Position numbers and translations under genes: made by a program. Below are positions 55,350 through 63,876 of a stretch of 64,000 nt of DNA, one piece after another; within the stretch, counting starts at the first letter, position 1, and every line of letters begins with the position of its first letter. Source of the DNA: Streptomyces hyaluromycini. GTDB lineage: Bacteria; Actinomycetota; Actinomycetes; Streptomycetales; Streptomycetaceae. A model generated the notes under the pieces. The model saw only the letters and a list, made by a program, of their open reading frames with translations, was not told the origin of the DNA and did no database searches. The DNA lies in NCBI RefSeq assembly GCF_002217755.1, contig NZ_BCFL01000034.1:1-64000 (forward strand), read 5' to 3'.

Positions 55350-56954
55350 TCAGGCCCACTGGGCGGTGAGGACGTTGATGCCGGGGTAGGGCTGGGCCCT
55401 TATGCCGGTGAGCCTGCGCGGGTCCCAGGCGGTGATCAGCTCGTTGTGGACGACCGGGTAGAGGACGGCCTGTTCGGCGACGACGTCGATGTAGTCCTGG
55501 ATCATCGTCGTCTTCCTGTCCGGGTCCGGTTCGCGGGTGGCCGCGTCCATGTCCTTGAAGAGCTGCTTCGCGACAGCGTTGTCCGACCAGCGCGCGTAGC
55601 CCGTCCAGAGGTTCTCGGGGCCGTAGTTGTAGTGCATGATCAGGTCGGCGTCGAGGCCGAACTGGTTGGGGTTCGAGACGGCGGCGACGACCTGGTAGTC
55701 CTGTTTCTGGTCCATCTTGGTGAACACGGCCGTGGTCTCCTGGGGGGACAGGGTCGTGGTGACGCCGATCGCGTCCCAGGACGACTTGATGGTGGGCAGG
55801 CAGTCGACGAGCCAGCTCACGTTGACGGCGAGGATGTTCACGCGCAGGCCGCTGACTCCGGCGGCCTTCAGCAGGGCCTGTGCCTTCGCCGGGTCGTGGT
55901 CGTAGACCGTCTTCGCGGGCCGGTAGGCGGGGTTGGTCTCGTTCAGGAACGAACTCGCGGGTTTTCCGTGGCCCTTGAGGGCGACCTCGACGATCTTCGC
56001 CTTGTCGATGGCGTAGTGCAGGGCCTGGCGGACCCGGACGTCGTCGAAGGGTCTGTGCCGGGTGTTGAACATCAGGAACGCGTTGTTCATCCCGGCGCCG
56101 CCGCCGACCGAAAGGCCGCCCTGTTCGAGGCGGGGGATGTTGGCGTACGGGATGTTGTCGGAGATCTGGGCGCCGGCGTCGCCCCCGGAGATCCTGGCCA
56201 CGCGCGAGGCCGCGTCGACGATCGTCAGCCAGTTCATCTTCCGGAAGGCGGGCCTGCGGGGGCCGTTGTAGCGGTCGTAGGCGGCGAAGGTGGTGTTCGA
56301 CTTCGGGTGGTGCCCGGTCTGCCGGTACGGTCCCGAGCCGATCGCCAGTCCCCTGACCGCGTCGTCCCAGGCGCCGGGCCGGGAGAACACGTGCGCCGGC
56401 ATGATCTTGGCGAGGGTGAGGCGGGCGACGCCGTCCGGGAAGGGGAACCTCAGCACCAGCTCGACGGTCCGGGCGTCGACCTTGCGGGCCTCCTTGAGCC
56501 AGCTCGCGAAGAAGCCCTGGGCGAGGGTCTGGGTGCCCGGATCGAGGATCCGGTCGAAGACGAAGACCACGTCGTCGGCGGTGACCGGCCTGCCGTCGTG
56601 GAAGGTGGCGCCCGGGCGCAGGGTGAACCGCCAGGTGGTGGCGTTCGCGTCGGCGGGCAGCCGGGTCGCCAGCGCCGGGTAGGGGGCGCGGGTGATCGGG
56701 TCGGTGTCGGCCAGGCCCTCGTAGAGGTGGTTGTTGGCGGCCATCGCGAACGCGGACGCCGTCTGGGTGGGGTCCCAGCTGCCGTCGTTGCCGTAGCCGA
56801 TCACGGCCGTGAGGGTGCGGTCGGAGCCGTCGCCGCCGAGGTCGATCGTGGACCTGGGGCCGCACGCCGTCAGGGACGGCAGGGCGGCCGCCGCGCCCAG
56901 CGCACCGGTGTGTTTCAGGAACGTCCTGCGGGCGTGGGTCGCCTCGTCGCGCAA
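55350..56954 (-). CDS. Oligopeptide-type ABC substrate-binding lipoprotein (DppA-like)
   Basis: A 534-residue family 5 binding protein. The N-terminus has a twin-arginine signal (ARRTFLKHTGALGAAAALPS) ending in the lipobox LTACG, so it is a Tat-exported lipoprotein. Family blocks include LYEGLADTDPITRAPYPALA, WRFTLRPGATFHDGRPVTAD and VRQALHYAIDKAKIVE. It opens the operon dppA-dppB-dppCD-dppF-aldolase. The ligand could be a peptide or, given the aldolase, an acidic sugar. Confidence 0.92.
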   Translation of the reverse strand: MRDEATHARRTFLKHTGALGAAAALPSLTACGPRSTIDLGGDGSDRTLTAVIGYGNDGSWDPTQTASAFAMAANNHLYEGLADTDPITRAPYPALATRLPADANATTWRFTLRPGATFHDGRPVTADDVVFVFDRILDPGTQTLAQGFFASWLKEARKVDARTVELVLRFPFPDGVARLTLAKIMPAHVFSRPGAWDDAVRGLAIGSGPYRQTGHHPKSNTTFAAYDRYNGPRRPAFRKMNWLTIVDAASRVARISGGDAGAQISDNIPYANIPRLEQGGLSVGGGAGMNNAFLMFNTRHRPFDDVRVRQALHYAIDKAKIVEVALKGHGKPASSFLNETNPAYRPAKTVYDHDPAKAQALLKAAGVSGLRVNILAVNVSWLVDCLPTIKSSWDAIGVTTTLSPQETTAVFTKMDQKQDYQVVAAVSNPNQFGLDADLIMHYNYGPENLWTGYARWSDNAVAKQLFKDMDAATREPDPDRKTTMIQDYIDVVAEQAVLYPVVHNELITAWDPRRLTGIRAQPYPGINVLTAQWA

Positions 56955-57128
56955 CGGTACCTCCAGCGTGGGGTCTGGAAAGGAGACGTCGGACGTCCTG
57001 TGTTAGCGCGACCATAAGAGGGGGTTCGGGGGCGGTCAAGGCAAGGCGCGCGAATGGCGTAAACCGTCAGAGGTGGGACCAATGACACCGCGAAGGCGAG
57101 GCCATGGCGCCGTGCACGCGCGGGAGTT

Positions 57129-57159
57129 GGCGCCGGCCGCTCGGGCTGCGGCCGGCGCC
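57129..57159. terminator. Terminator after the SnoaL-like gene
   Basis: Perfect 12-bp stem GGCGCCGGCCGC / GCGGCCGGCGCC with a 7-nt loop, 6 bp past the stop of the SnoaL-like gene. It separates it from the transporter operon further on. Confidence 0.75.
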
Positions 57160-57165
57160 GGGGTG

Positions 57166-57591
57166 CTACGCGGGAGCCGTCAGCTGGGCGGCCACCGAGG
57201 CGCCGTCCAGCCACACGTTCTCCCGGGAGATCCGGCCGTCGCGGAACTCGAAGACGTGCAGGATCCGGAAGGCGATCCGGCGGCCGCCGCCCGGAATCCC
57301 CAGGAAGGAGCCCGGGACGGTGCCCGTCATCACGTTCTCCATCGTGACGGCATCGTCGGAGTAGTAGGTGCGGGTCCGCTCCTCGCTCTCGGCGCGGAAG
57401 TCCTTGCACAGCTGCCGGTAGAAGTCGAGCGCCGCCGGGATGCCGTGCTTCGGACCGTTCGGGTCGCCGACGACGTCGTGCTCGATGTCGTCGGTGTAGA
57501 CGGCGACCGAACCCTCCGGATCACCGCGTTCCTCGGCGCTCATGTGCGCCTGGATCAGCGCTTCCATGTCGGCGGGTGTCATGGAGCCCAT
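57166..57591 (-). CDS. SnoaL/NTF2-like protein
   Basis: A 141-residue small cone-shaped alpha+beta protein. ATG 57591 or ATG 57582 could start it. The pattern ALIQAHMSAEERGDPEGSVA, YTDDIEHDVVGDPNGPKHGI, PGSFLGIPGGGRRIAFRILH and VFEFRDGRISRENVWLD is that of the ester-cyclase/SnoaL-like polyketide-cyclase family. Divergent from a TetR gene 117 bp away, which likely controls it. The substrate is unknown. Confidence 0.85.
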   Translation of the reverse strand: MGSMTPADMEALIQAHMSAEERGDPEGSVAVYTDDIEHDVVGDPNGPKHGIPAALDFYRQLCKDFRAESEERTRTYYSDDAVTMENVMTGTVPGSFLGIPGGGRRIAFRILHVFEFRDGRISRENVWLDGASVAAQLTAPA

Positions 57592-57645
57592 GGTCGGGAG
57601 CCCCCTCTCTCGTCACGCCGCGCGCTCCTCGCAGAGCCCGCGACC

Positions 57646-57690
57646 CCCGTAATGAGACAGTGCTACCGTAATGAGAGAAGTTTCTCACGA
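57646..57690. promoter_or_regulatory. Repeated operator between SnoaL-like and TetR genes
   Basis: CCGTAATGAGA occurs at 57647 and 57666, 19 bp apart; the second is part of the dyad TGAGAGAAGTTTCTCA (57672-57687). This fits TetR autoregulation of both directions. Confidence 0.55.
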
Positions 57691-57708
57691 CAAGAGGGGA
57701 CTCTCATC

Positions 57709-58341
57709 ATGGAGGGGAGTGCCGGGAGCGCGGGGGGCGCGCGGGACGGCAGGCGCAACCAGAAGCTGCGCACCCGCCGGGCGCTCGTCGACGCGGCCGC
57801 CGAACTGCTCCGCGAGGGACGCGCCGTCACCATCGCGGACGTGGCCGAGGCCGCCCGGGTCTCACCCGCCACCGCCTACCGCTACTTCTCCAGCCCCCAG
57901 GAGCTGATCCGGGAGACCCGCACCCTGCTGCGCACCCCGGACGTCACCGCGGACCTGCCCGCCGATCCCGCCGGGCGCGTGGACACGGTGGTCTCACGGG
58001 TCGCCGACATGCAGCTGGCGAACGAGCCGGCGTGGCGGGCGATGCTCGGCGCGAGCCTGGAGCGGTACGTCCGGCAGAGCGACGGGCAGGAGGAGCCCTT
58101 CCCCACCCGCAGCCGCAACCGCCTCGACCTCTCCCGCACCGCCCTGGACCCCCTCGCCGCGACCCTCCCGCCGGCCGCACTGCGCCGGCTGACCATGGCG
58201 CTCACCCTGGTCTACGGCGTGGAGGCACTGGTCTCGACCCGTGACGTCTGCGACCTGGAGCCGGAGGAGGCGAAGGACGTCATGCGCTGGGCGGCCCGGG
58301 CCCTGCTCGACACGGCGCTGCGCGAGGAGACGGAGAACTGA
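57709..58341 (+). CDS. TetR-family regulator
   Basis: A 210-residue protein at ATG 57709 with AGGGGA upstream. The HTH is AVTIADVAEAARVSPATAYR followed by YFSSPQELIRE. The C-terminal half (ANEPAWRAMLGASLERYVRQ) resembles Streptomyces TetR proteins that pair with small metabolic enzymes. It is divergent from the SnoaL-like gene and shares its operator region. A terminator-type repeat follows 32 bp after the stop. Confidence 0.9.
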   Translation: MEGSAGSAGGARDGRRNQKLRTRRALVDAAAELLREGRAVTIADVAEAARVSPATAYRYFSSPQELIRETRTLLRTPDVTADLPADPAGRVDTVVSRVADMQLANEPAWRAMLGASLERYVRQSDGQEEPFPTRSRNRLDLSRTALDPLAATLPPAALRRLTMALTLVYGVEALVSTRDVCDLEPEEAKDVMRWAARALLDTALREETEN

Positions 58342-58373
58342 GCGGGTCCAGCGAAGTCCTCTGCGGTACGGCA

Positions 58374-58445
58374 GCGCCCCCAAAGGGGCGCGGGGCCGTA
58401 TCCATATGCGGCTCCGCCGCGCGGGCGCGACCAGCCACGACGGCG
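58374..58445. terminator. Interspersed repeat copy F with terminator hairpin
   Basis: GCGCCCC CAAA GGGGCGC (58374-58391), then GCGGCTCCGCCGCGCGGGCG and CGACCAGCCACGACGGCGC, between the ends of convergent TetR and SDR genes. Confidence 0.7.
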
Positions 58446-58529
58446 CAGCAGACGGCACATCGCGGCACTTCCAGCGGAGCGCTTGGCTTCGCGCCAGCCC
58501 CGCGCCAGCCCCGCGCCGGCCGCGCGCCG

Positions 58530-59273
58530 TCAGGCGATGCCGCCGTTCGCGAAGAGGACCTGGCCGTTGACCCAGTGGCCCGGGCCGGCCAGGAAGGCGA
58601 CGGTCTCGGCGATGTCCGCGGGGGTGCCCAGGCGCTCCAGCGGGGCCTGCGCCGCCAGCCGCCGCACCGTCGCCTCGTCCTTGCCGTCGAGGAACAGCGG
58701 GGTGGCCGTGGGGCCGGGCGCGACCGCGTTGACGGTGACGTCACGGCCGCGCAGCTCGCGGGCGAGGACGAGGGTCATCGCCTCGACGGCCCCCTTGCTC
58801 GCGGCGTAGGCGGCGTAACCGGGGGCGGCCAGCCGGGTCACGGAGGTCGAGAAGGTGATGACCGCCCCGCCGGCCCGGACCCGGCGCGCGGCCTGCTGGG
58901 CGACCACGAAGGTGCCGCGGATGTTGGTGCGGTGCATCCGGTCGAGCTCGTCGAGGCCGAACTCCGCGACCGGCCCGAGGGTCATCACCCCGGCCGTGTG
59001 GACGACCACGTCGAGGCCGCCGAACTCCTTCTCGACCCTGTCGAACGCCTCGGCCATCGCGGTCTCGTCGGCGACGTCGCCCCGCACGGCGACGGCGCGC
59101 CCGCCGGCCCGCTCGACCGCGGCCACGGTCTCCTGCGCGGCCTCGGCGTTGCCGGCGTAGTGGACGCCGATCGCCGTACCGTCGGCGGCCAGCCGCTCGG
59201 CGACGGCGCGGCCGATGCCGCCGGACGCTCCGGTGACCAGTGCGACGCGGGTGTCCTGAGTGACCTGGGACAT
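58530..59273 (-). CDS. Short-chain dehydrogenase/reductase
   Basis: A 247-residue SDR; ATG 59273 begins the family after GAGAGGTGG. The cofactor loop is VTGASGGIGRAVAERLA, with VHYAGNA after it favouring NADP; the catalytic set is STSVTRLAAPGYAAYAASKG (Ser, Tyr, Lys). The end VAFLAGPGHWVNGQVLFANG is typical of FabG-like SDRs. It is divergent from a TetR gene that likely represses it. Substrate unknown. Confidence 0.93.
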   Translation of the reverse strand: MSQVTQDTRVALVTGASGGIGRAVAERLAADGTAIGVHYAGNAEAAQETVAAVERAGGRAVAVRGDVADETAMAEAFDRVEKEFGGLDVVVHTAGVMTLGPVAEFGLDELDRMHRTNIRGTFVVAQQAARRVRAGGAVITFSTSVTRLAAPGYAAYAASKGAVEAMTLVLARELRGRDVTVNAVAPGPTATPLFLDGKDEATVRRLAAQAPLERLGTPADIAETVAFLAGPGHWVNGQVLFANGGIA

Positions 59274-59309
59274 CGTGATTCCACCTCTCCGGGAGGAGCA
59301 GTTAATGAA

Positions 59310-59351
59310 CGCTGAGTCCATATAAGCACGTTGTGGACGCACCGTCCATAT
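59310..59351. promoter_or_regulatory. SDR/TetR divergent operator region
   Basis: GTCCATAT appears twice (59310 and 59344), and TGGAC-N5-GTCCA forms a dyad at 59333-59347. Both lie in the 120-bp spacer and can be sites of the adjacent TetR. Confidence 0.5.
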
Positions 59352-59393
59352 GTCACAGTGAGTGGTCGTCGGACACGGTCGGGAGGCAGCACG

Positions 59394-60002
59394 GTGGAGC
59401 AGCGGACGGAAGGGACGCCGGTACGGCGGGGGCGCGGGCGGCGGCCCGCGGACGAGGTGCGGGCCGACGTGCTCACCGCCGCCGGGGCCCTGCTCCTGCG
59501 GGACGGCATGGCGGCCTTCACCATCGAGCGGGTCGCCCAGGAGGCCGGGGTCAGCAAGACGACCATCCACAAGTGGTGGTCCTCGCGCGGCACGCTCGCG
59601 CTCGACGGGTACTTCCACGCCGTCGAGTCCACCCTCGCCTTCCCCGACACCGGCGACATCGGGGCCGATCTGACGGCCCAGCTCCGCGCCTTCGTCCGGC
59701 TGCTCACCGGGACGCCGGCCGGGCCGGTCATCGCCGGGCTCGTCGGCCAGGCCCAGACCGACCCCGACCTTTCCGCCGCCCTGCGGCAGCGCTACTCCGG
59801 CCCCCGGCGCGAGCTGGCCGTGGCGGCGATGCGGCGGGCCCAGGACCGCGGCCAGCTGCGCGCCGACGCCGACCCCCAGACCCTGGTCGACCAGCTCTGG
59901 GGGGCCTGCTACCACCGCCTGCTGCTGCCCGGCGAACCCCTCACCGAGGACTTCGCGGACCGGCTGGTCACCAACCTGCTGCACGGGGCCGGCACCGGCT
60001 GA
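59394..60002 (+). CDS. TetR-family regulator
   Basis: A 202-residue protein from GTG 59394 (GGGAGG, 7 nt). The HTH reads AAFTIERVAQEAGVSKTTIH followed by KWWSSRGTLALDGY. The C-terminal domain with YSGPRRELAVAAMRRAQDRG is of the TetR_C_11 sort. Divergent from the SDR gene. It ends 8 bp before the convergent membrane-protein gene. Confidence 0.92.
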   Translation: MEQRTEGTPVRRGRGRRPADEVRADVLTAAGALLLRDGMAAFTIERVAQEAGVSKTTIHKWWSSRGTLALDGYFHAVESTLAFPDTGDIGADLTAQLRAFVRLLTGTPAGPVIAGLVGQAQTDPDLSAALRQRYSGPRRELAVAAMRRAQDRGQLRADADPQTLVDQLWGACYHRLLLPGEPLTEDFADRLVTNLLHGAGTG

Positions 60003-60010
60003 GCCGCAGA

Positions 60011-61021
60011 CTAGGGCAGGGTCTTCTCGTACGACGCGTCCTGGTCGGAGTCGTAGACGAGCTTGCCCGTGGTGTCGTAGCCCTTCAGGTGCGGGGCCGC
60101 GGTGACCTGCTTGGTCAGGGTGCCGGTGGCGACGAACCAGCCGTGGTCGAGGACCACCTCGCCCGCGCCGCCGCCGTAGGAGACCGTCATCGTGGCCACC
60201 GAGGCACGGTAGCCGCCGATGATCCCCCAGCGGAACGGCAGTTTCCAGCTGCCCTTGTCGATGACCGACTGCTGGTACAGCTTGCCGCTGTTGATGTCCG
60301 GGACCACCGGCGTCTTCGCGTCGCCGAAGGGGTCGCCGCTGCTGGTGTTCAGACCGGCGGCCGCGCCGTCCTTGACGGTGCAGATGAGCCGGGTCGGCAC
60401 CGGCTTCTCCCGCACCGCGACCACGAAGTAGCCGTCGCCGGGGGCGTTGGAGTCCCCGGTGCTCCGCATCGCCAGGATGATCCGGTAGTCGGCCGGCTTG
60501 CCCAGGTCGGTGTAGGTCGGGTCCTTGGGGAGGCGGTTCGCCTTGTTGTAGTCGAGGCACTTGCCGAGTCCGTCGGCGGCCTGGTCGAAGGTGATCCCGT
60601 CCAGCAACTGGTGCGCCGCGGACGCCGGGCTCGCCGGAGCCGTCGGGGTGCCTGACGGGGTCGAGGCCGACGAGGCGGCCGGGGCCGACGGGGTCCCGGA
60701 CGGCGCCGGGGCCGACGCGGTGGCCGGACCGGTCGGTGCCGGGCGCTTGCTGGCCGGCACGGTGGGGCTGGGCCCGGCCGGGCTCGTCGTGGTGCTGCCG
60801 CCGCCCAGCGCGTACGCGCCGACCGGCACCGCCGCCAGCGCCGCCAGCGCCGCCCCGCCCACGGCCAGGCGCCGCCGCCGCCGCTCCAGTACGCCCCGCC
60901 GCCGGATCTCCGGGTACGGCACCGGTGACGGCCGGACCAGGGACGCGTCCCCCGCCAGCAGCGCCCGTACCCGGGCCTCGAACTCCGGCTCGGTCGCCCC
61001 GGCCTGCTTCTCCCCGCTCAC
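60011..61021 (-). CDS. Membrane protein coupled to a SigE-family sigma factor
   Basis: A 336-residue protein from GTG 61021, overlapping the sigma stop (GTGA) with GGAGG upstream. Residues ~50-70 form one span (RRRLAVGGAALAALAAVPVG) after a cytoplasmic lead, followed by a Thr/Ser/Pro/Ala linker (about 75-125) and an extracellular C-terminal domain with LLDGITFDQAADGLGKCLDY. The layout (cytoplasmic lead, one span, outer domain) and coupling to sigma suggest an anti-sigma or sensor role. No zinc-anti-sigma motif (HxxxCxxC) is visible, so that remains open. Confidence 0.75.
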   Translation of the reverse strand: MSGEKQAGATEPEFEARVRALLAGDASLVRPSPVPYPEIRRRGVLERRRRRLAVGGAALAALAAVPVGAYALGGGSTTTSPAGPSPTVPASKRPAPTGPATASAPAPSGTPSAPAASSASTPSGTPTAPASPASAAHQLLDGITFDQAADGLGKCLDYNKANRLPKDPTYTDLGKPADYRIILAMRSTGDSNAPGDGYFVVAVREKPVPTRLICTVKDGAAAGLNTSSGDPFGDAKTPVVPDINSGKLYQQSVIDKGSWKLPFRWGIIGGYRASVATMTVSYGGGAGEVVLDHGWFVATGTLTKQVTAAPHLKGYDTTGKLVYDSDQDASYEKTLP

Positions 61022-61551
61022 CTGCTGCCTCCCTGCGCGGGCGCCGCATGGCTCATGGCCTGTGCGAGCCCCGGAACCGTACGCAACTTCGCCAGGCCCT
61101 TGGAGGCCTGGCTCTTGACCGTGCCCGGGGAGCAGCCGAGCACCTCGGCGACCTCGCCCTCGGACAGGTCCTCCCAGTACCGCAGCACCACCACCGCGCG
61201 CTGCCTCGGCGGCAGCCCGGCCAGGGCCGCGAGCAGCGTGCCGCGCTCGTCGGCCCGGGACACGGCGTCGTCGCACCCCGCGCGCTCCGGCGGCGCGGCG
61301 GTCAGCGACTCGGTGACCCGGCGCTTGCGGAACCGGTCGCTGTTGCAGCTGACCAGCATGCGGCGGACGTACGCCTCCGGATGGTCGGTCCGGGAGACGC
61401 GCCGCCAGGACCGGTAGGCCTTCGCCAGCGCGGTCTGCGTCAGGTCCTCCGCGTGGTGCGGGTCACCGGTGAGCAGATAGGCGGTCCGCACCAGATGCGA
61501 CCACCGTGCTCTGACGAATTCCTGGAACTGGGCCTCTAGTTCGGCCTGCAT
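61018..61551 (-). CDS. SigE-family ECF RNA polymerase sigma factor
   Basis: A 177-residue ECF sigma factor from ATG 61551 (GGGTGG upstream; the frame is open to 61578). Region 2 reads RTAYLLTGDPHHAEDLTQTA then LAKAYRSWRRV; region 4 reads LPPRQRAVVVLRYWEDLSEG and EVLGCSPGTVKSQASKGLAK. This is the short actinobacterial SigE-like family, commonly followed by a single-span membrane partner as here. Targets unknown. Confidence 0.92.
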   Translation of the reverse strand: MQAELEAQFQEFVRARWSHLVRTAYLLTGDPHHAEDLTQTALAKAYRSWRRVSRTDHPEAYVRRMLVSCNSDRFRKRRVTESLTAAPPERAGCDDAVSRADERGTLLAALAGLPPRQRAVVVLRYWEDLSEGEVAEVLGCSPGTVKSQASKGLAKLRTVPGLAQAMSHAAPAQGGSR

Positions 61552-61621
61552 CAGCCACCCCCTCGCCCTCCAGACCACCGGACCCCCGGATTCGGTTGCC
61601 CGGCGGGCGGCGGCGGTCCGC

Positions 61622-62812
61622 TCAGGGGGCCGGGACGCGGCGGAACTCGATCGTGTCGTACGCCGTCCTCGTGCCGGTCTCGTACAGCACGCCGACCGTG
61701 TTCCTGTCCACCTGGACCAGGTCGGAGTAGGCGGCCTTCCGGGCGGACAGGGTGCGGAGCCTTTCGAAGGTGATGCCCTGGTCCGTGCTGGTCCACAGGG
61801 CCATGGCCTTGCGGGCCGTCGGGACCGAGGGGGCGGAGAAGAGCAACGGGGCTTCGGCGCCCTGCAGTTGGAGGACCGAGCCCTCGACGACAGGGACCCT
61901 GGCGAGGGTCGGCTGGACGGTGTAGGCGGCGTCCAGGGTCTCGCCGCCGTCGCTCGACCAGGCCTCCAGGCGGTTGCCGGGGCTGAGGCCGTTCTGGTCG
62001 CGGGCGTTGAAGTAGAGGCGGCCGTCGGGGAGTTGGGCGGCGGTGGTCTCGTTGGCGTTGTCGTGGCCGGTGTAGGAGTCGTCGACGAAGCCGAGGTGCC
62101 AGCCGAGGCCGCCGTTGTCGCTGTAGATCGCGTGGCCGCCGTAGTACCTGGCCTCCCGGCCGGTGTCGTCGGAGCCGGCGCGCGGGGCGGCGGAGTGGTC
62201 GGCGGCGACGACCAGGCGGCCGCGGTGCGGTCCCCGGGTGAGCGCGACGGCGTGCCCGGGGCCGGTGGCGTACCAGCGCCAGCCGGAAGGTTTCACCTGG
62301 GCGGTGATCTCGTGCGGGCGGGTGAAGTGGCGTCCGTCGTCGCAGCTGCGCTGCACGTACACCCGGCGGCTCTGCGCCTCGGTGACCTGGCCGCGCATGA
62401 TCTGCGCCTCGCTCACCGAGCCGTCGTTGTAGGAGGTCACCAGGACGACCTGGCCGCTCCTCGGGTCCACCACCGGCGCCGGGTTGCCGCGGGTGTCCCC
62501 GTTGCCGTCGGCCACCACCTGGAGCGGGCTCCAGGTGCAGCCGCCGTCGGCGGAACGTCTCAGCACGACGTCGATGTCACCGCTGTCCCCGGTGGTGGTG
62601 TGCCGGCCCTCGGCGAAGGCGAGCAGGGTGCCGTGCGTGCTGCGCACGACGGCCGGGATCCGGAACTGGGCGTAGCCGCCCTCACCGGAGACATACGGCA
62701 CGGAGGACTCGCACCCGGTGGCCGCCCGGGCCCTGGGCTCGACCGTGAACGCCCCGAGCAGCAGGGCGGCGGCGAGGGAGATCCGGCTCGCACGGGTGAC
62801 AGGAGACACATG
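61622..62812 (-). CDS. Secreted exo-alpha-sialidase (GH33)
   Basis: A 396-residue exported sialidase; GTG 62812 has GGAGG 10 nt upstream, GTG 62818 is too close to it. A signal peptide (ISLAAALLLGAFTVEPRARA) precedes a six-blade propeller. YAQFRIPAVV carries the first arginine of the triad, and Asp-box repeats occur as SADGGCTW, SDNGGLGW, SSDGGETL and STDQGITF. NANETTAAQLPDGRLYFNAR has the conserved Glu. It releases terminal sialic acids from glycoconjugates outside the cell. Confidence 0.92.
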   Translation of the reverse strand, partial: HVSPVTRASRISLAAALLLGAFTVEPRARAATGCESSVPYVSGEGGYAQFRIPAVVRSTHGTLLAFAEGRHTTTGDSGDIDVVLRRSADGGCTWSPLQVVADGNGDTRGNPAPVVDPRSGQVVLVTSYNDGSVSEAQIMRGQVTEAQSRRVYVQRSCDDGRHFTRPHEITAQVKPSGWRWYATGPGHAVALTRGPHRGRLVVAADHSAAPRAGSDDTGREARYYGGHAIYSDNGGLGWHLGFVDDSYTGHDNANETTAAQLPDGRLYFNARDQNGLSPGNRLEAWSSDGGETLDAAYTVQPTLARVPVVEGSVLQLQGAEAPLLFSAPSVPTARKAMALWTSTDQGITFERLRTLSARKAAYSDLVQVDRNTVGVLYETGTRTAYDTIEFRRVPAP

Positions 62813-62930
62813 GCTCACTCCTCCATGGTTCTCCCGTCCACCCCCCTCGCATGCCCATAACGCCCAAACGGGTATAAAGGTTTGGCGCGCCGTCAGCTCG
62901 GACAGGACCGGCGCGACCCGGACGCCGGGG

Positions 62931-63005
62931 CTCAGGACGGCAGGCGCGCCCGGTGACCTCGGCTCAGGACGGCAGGCGCGCCCGGTGACCTCGGCTCAGG
63001 ACGGC
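62931..63005. repeat. 32-bp tandem repeat spanning the TerB-like stop codon
   Basis: CTCAGGACGGCAGGCG starts at 62931, 62963 and 62995; the units are 32 bp and nearly identical. The stop (62996-62998) and last codons (Leu-Pro-Ser) are in the third unit, so the gene end has been copied twice downstream. Confidence 0.88.
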
Positions 63006-63691
63006 AGGCGGGCCGCGGCCAGCAGGCGGGTCACGTCGGTGGCGCAGATGGTCAGGGCCGCGCCGACCGTGCCGAGGACCTCGCGTTCGGCGTTGGTGTA
63101 GGGGCCGTCGGCGAGTGCGATGCGGGCGGCCTGGAGGAGCAGGGACTCGCGGCCCGCGGGGGCGAGGTGCGGGGCCAGCGGGTCGAGGGCCTCGTGCAGC
63201 TCTATCGCCAGGCTGGCCCGGTACGGCTGCTCGAAGACCCGTCCGGTGTCGGCGACCAGGGCCTCGACCAGCGCGCCCAGCTGTTCCTCCGTGGCCTCCT
63301 CGAAGCCGGCCGCGCGGACCGCGCCCGCCGCCGCCTCCAGGGCCGTACGGGAACAGGTGCCGCCGGCGGCGAGGACGGCGAGGGCGACGGTGTGCACGGC
63401 GTCGCGGAGCATCGCCGAGAAGCGGGAGGTGGTGGGGTGGTCGAGGACGTCGGTGCCGTAGTGGTGGCGGCAGGCGGCGCACTCCACGACCGGCCCGGTG
63501 GTGCCGCGCGGCAGCACGGGCACGCCGAGCAGGGTGAAGCGGCGACGGCCGGTGAGCCGCTGGTAGTTGCGGTCGCCGCCGCAGCCGGGGCAGTAGAACT
63601 CGCCGTCGCCGACGGGTGTCCATGCGGTGCGGGTGCCCAGGATGCGGGCAGGCCTGGTGGTTCGGCCGTCTCGTCCCCGTACTGGCAGCAC
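62996..63691 (-). CDS. TerB-like protein with N-terminal zinc ribbon
   Basis: A 231-residue protein from GTG 63691 (GGAGG, 6 nt). An N-terminal zinc ribbon has CPGCGGDRNY and CAACRHHYG. A helical TerB-type domain follows (LRDAVHTVALAVLAAGGTCS, LLLQAARIALADGPYTNAER, VLGTVGAALTICATDVTRLL). TerB proteins bind metal at the membrane in tellurite-type stress systems, but solitary TerB relatives next to leuA are a core Streptomyces feature of unknown role. Confidence 0.85.
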   Translation of the reverse strand: MLPVRGRDGRTTRPARILGTRTAWTPVGDGEFYCPGCGGDRNYQRLTGRRRFTLLGVPVLPRGTTGPVVECAACRHHYGTDVLDHPTTSRFSAMLRDAVHTVALAVLAAGGTCSRTALEAAAGAVRAAGFEEATEEQLGALVEALVADTGRVFEQPYRASLAIELHEALDPLAPHLAPAGRESLLLQAARIALADGPYTNAEREVLGTVGAALTICATDVTRLLAAARLPS

Positions 63692-63876
63692 GTCGCACCT
63701 CCGTAACCCCGTGGCAACATCGCCACCGCTGGCGTGATGTTAGCCACATGAAGGAGCCGGAGTCAGTACCTCGTACGAGACCTGTCCGTGACCTGCACGA
63801 CGAGTTGGCCGGGAAACGACCTGGCCCTGACCGCCGAACGAGGCGGCCAGGGCCGTGAAGTCGCTGGTCAGAAGGG

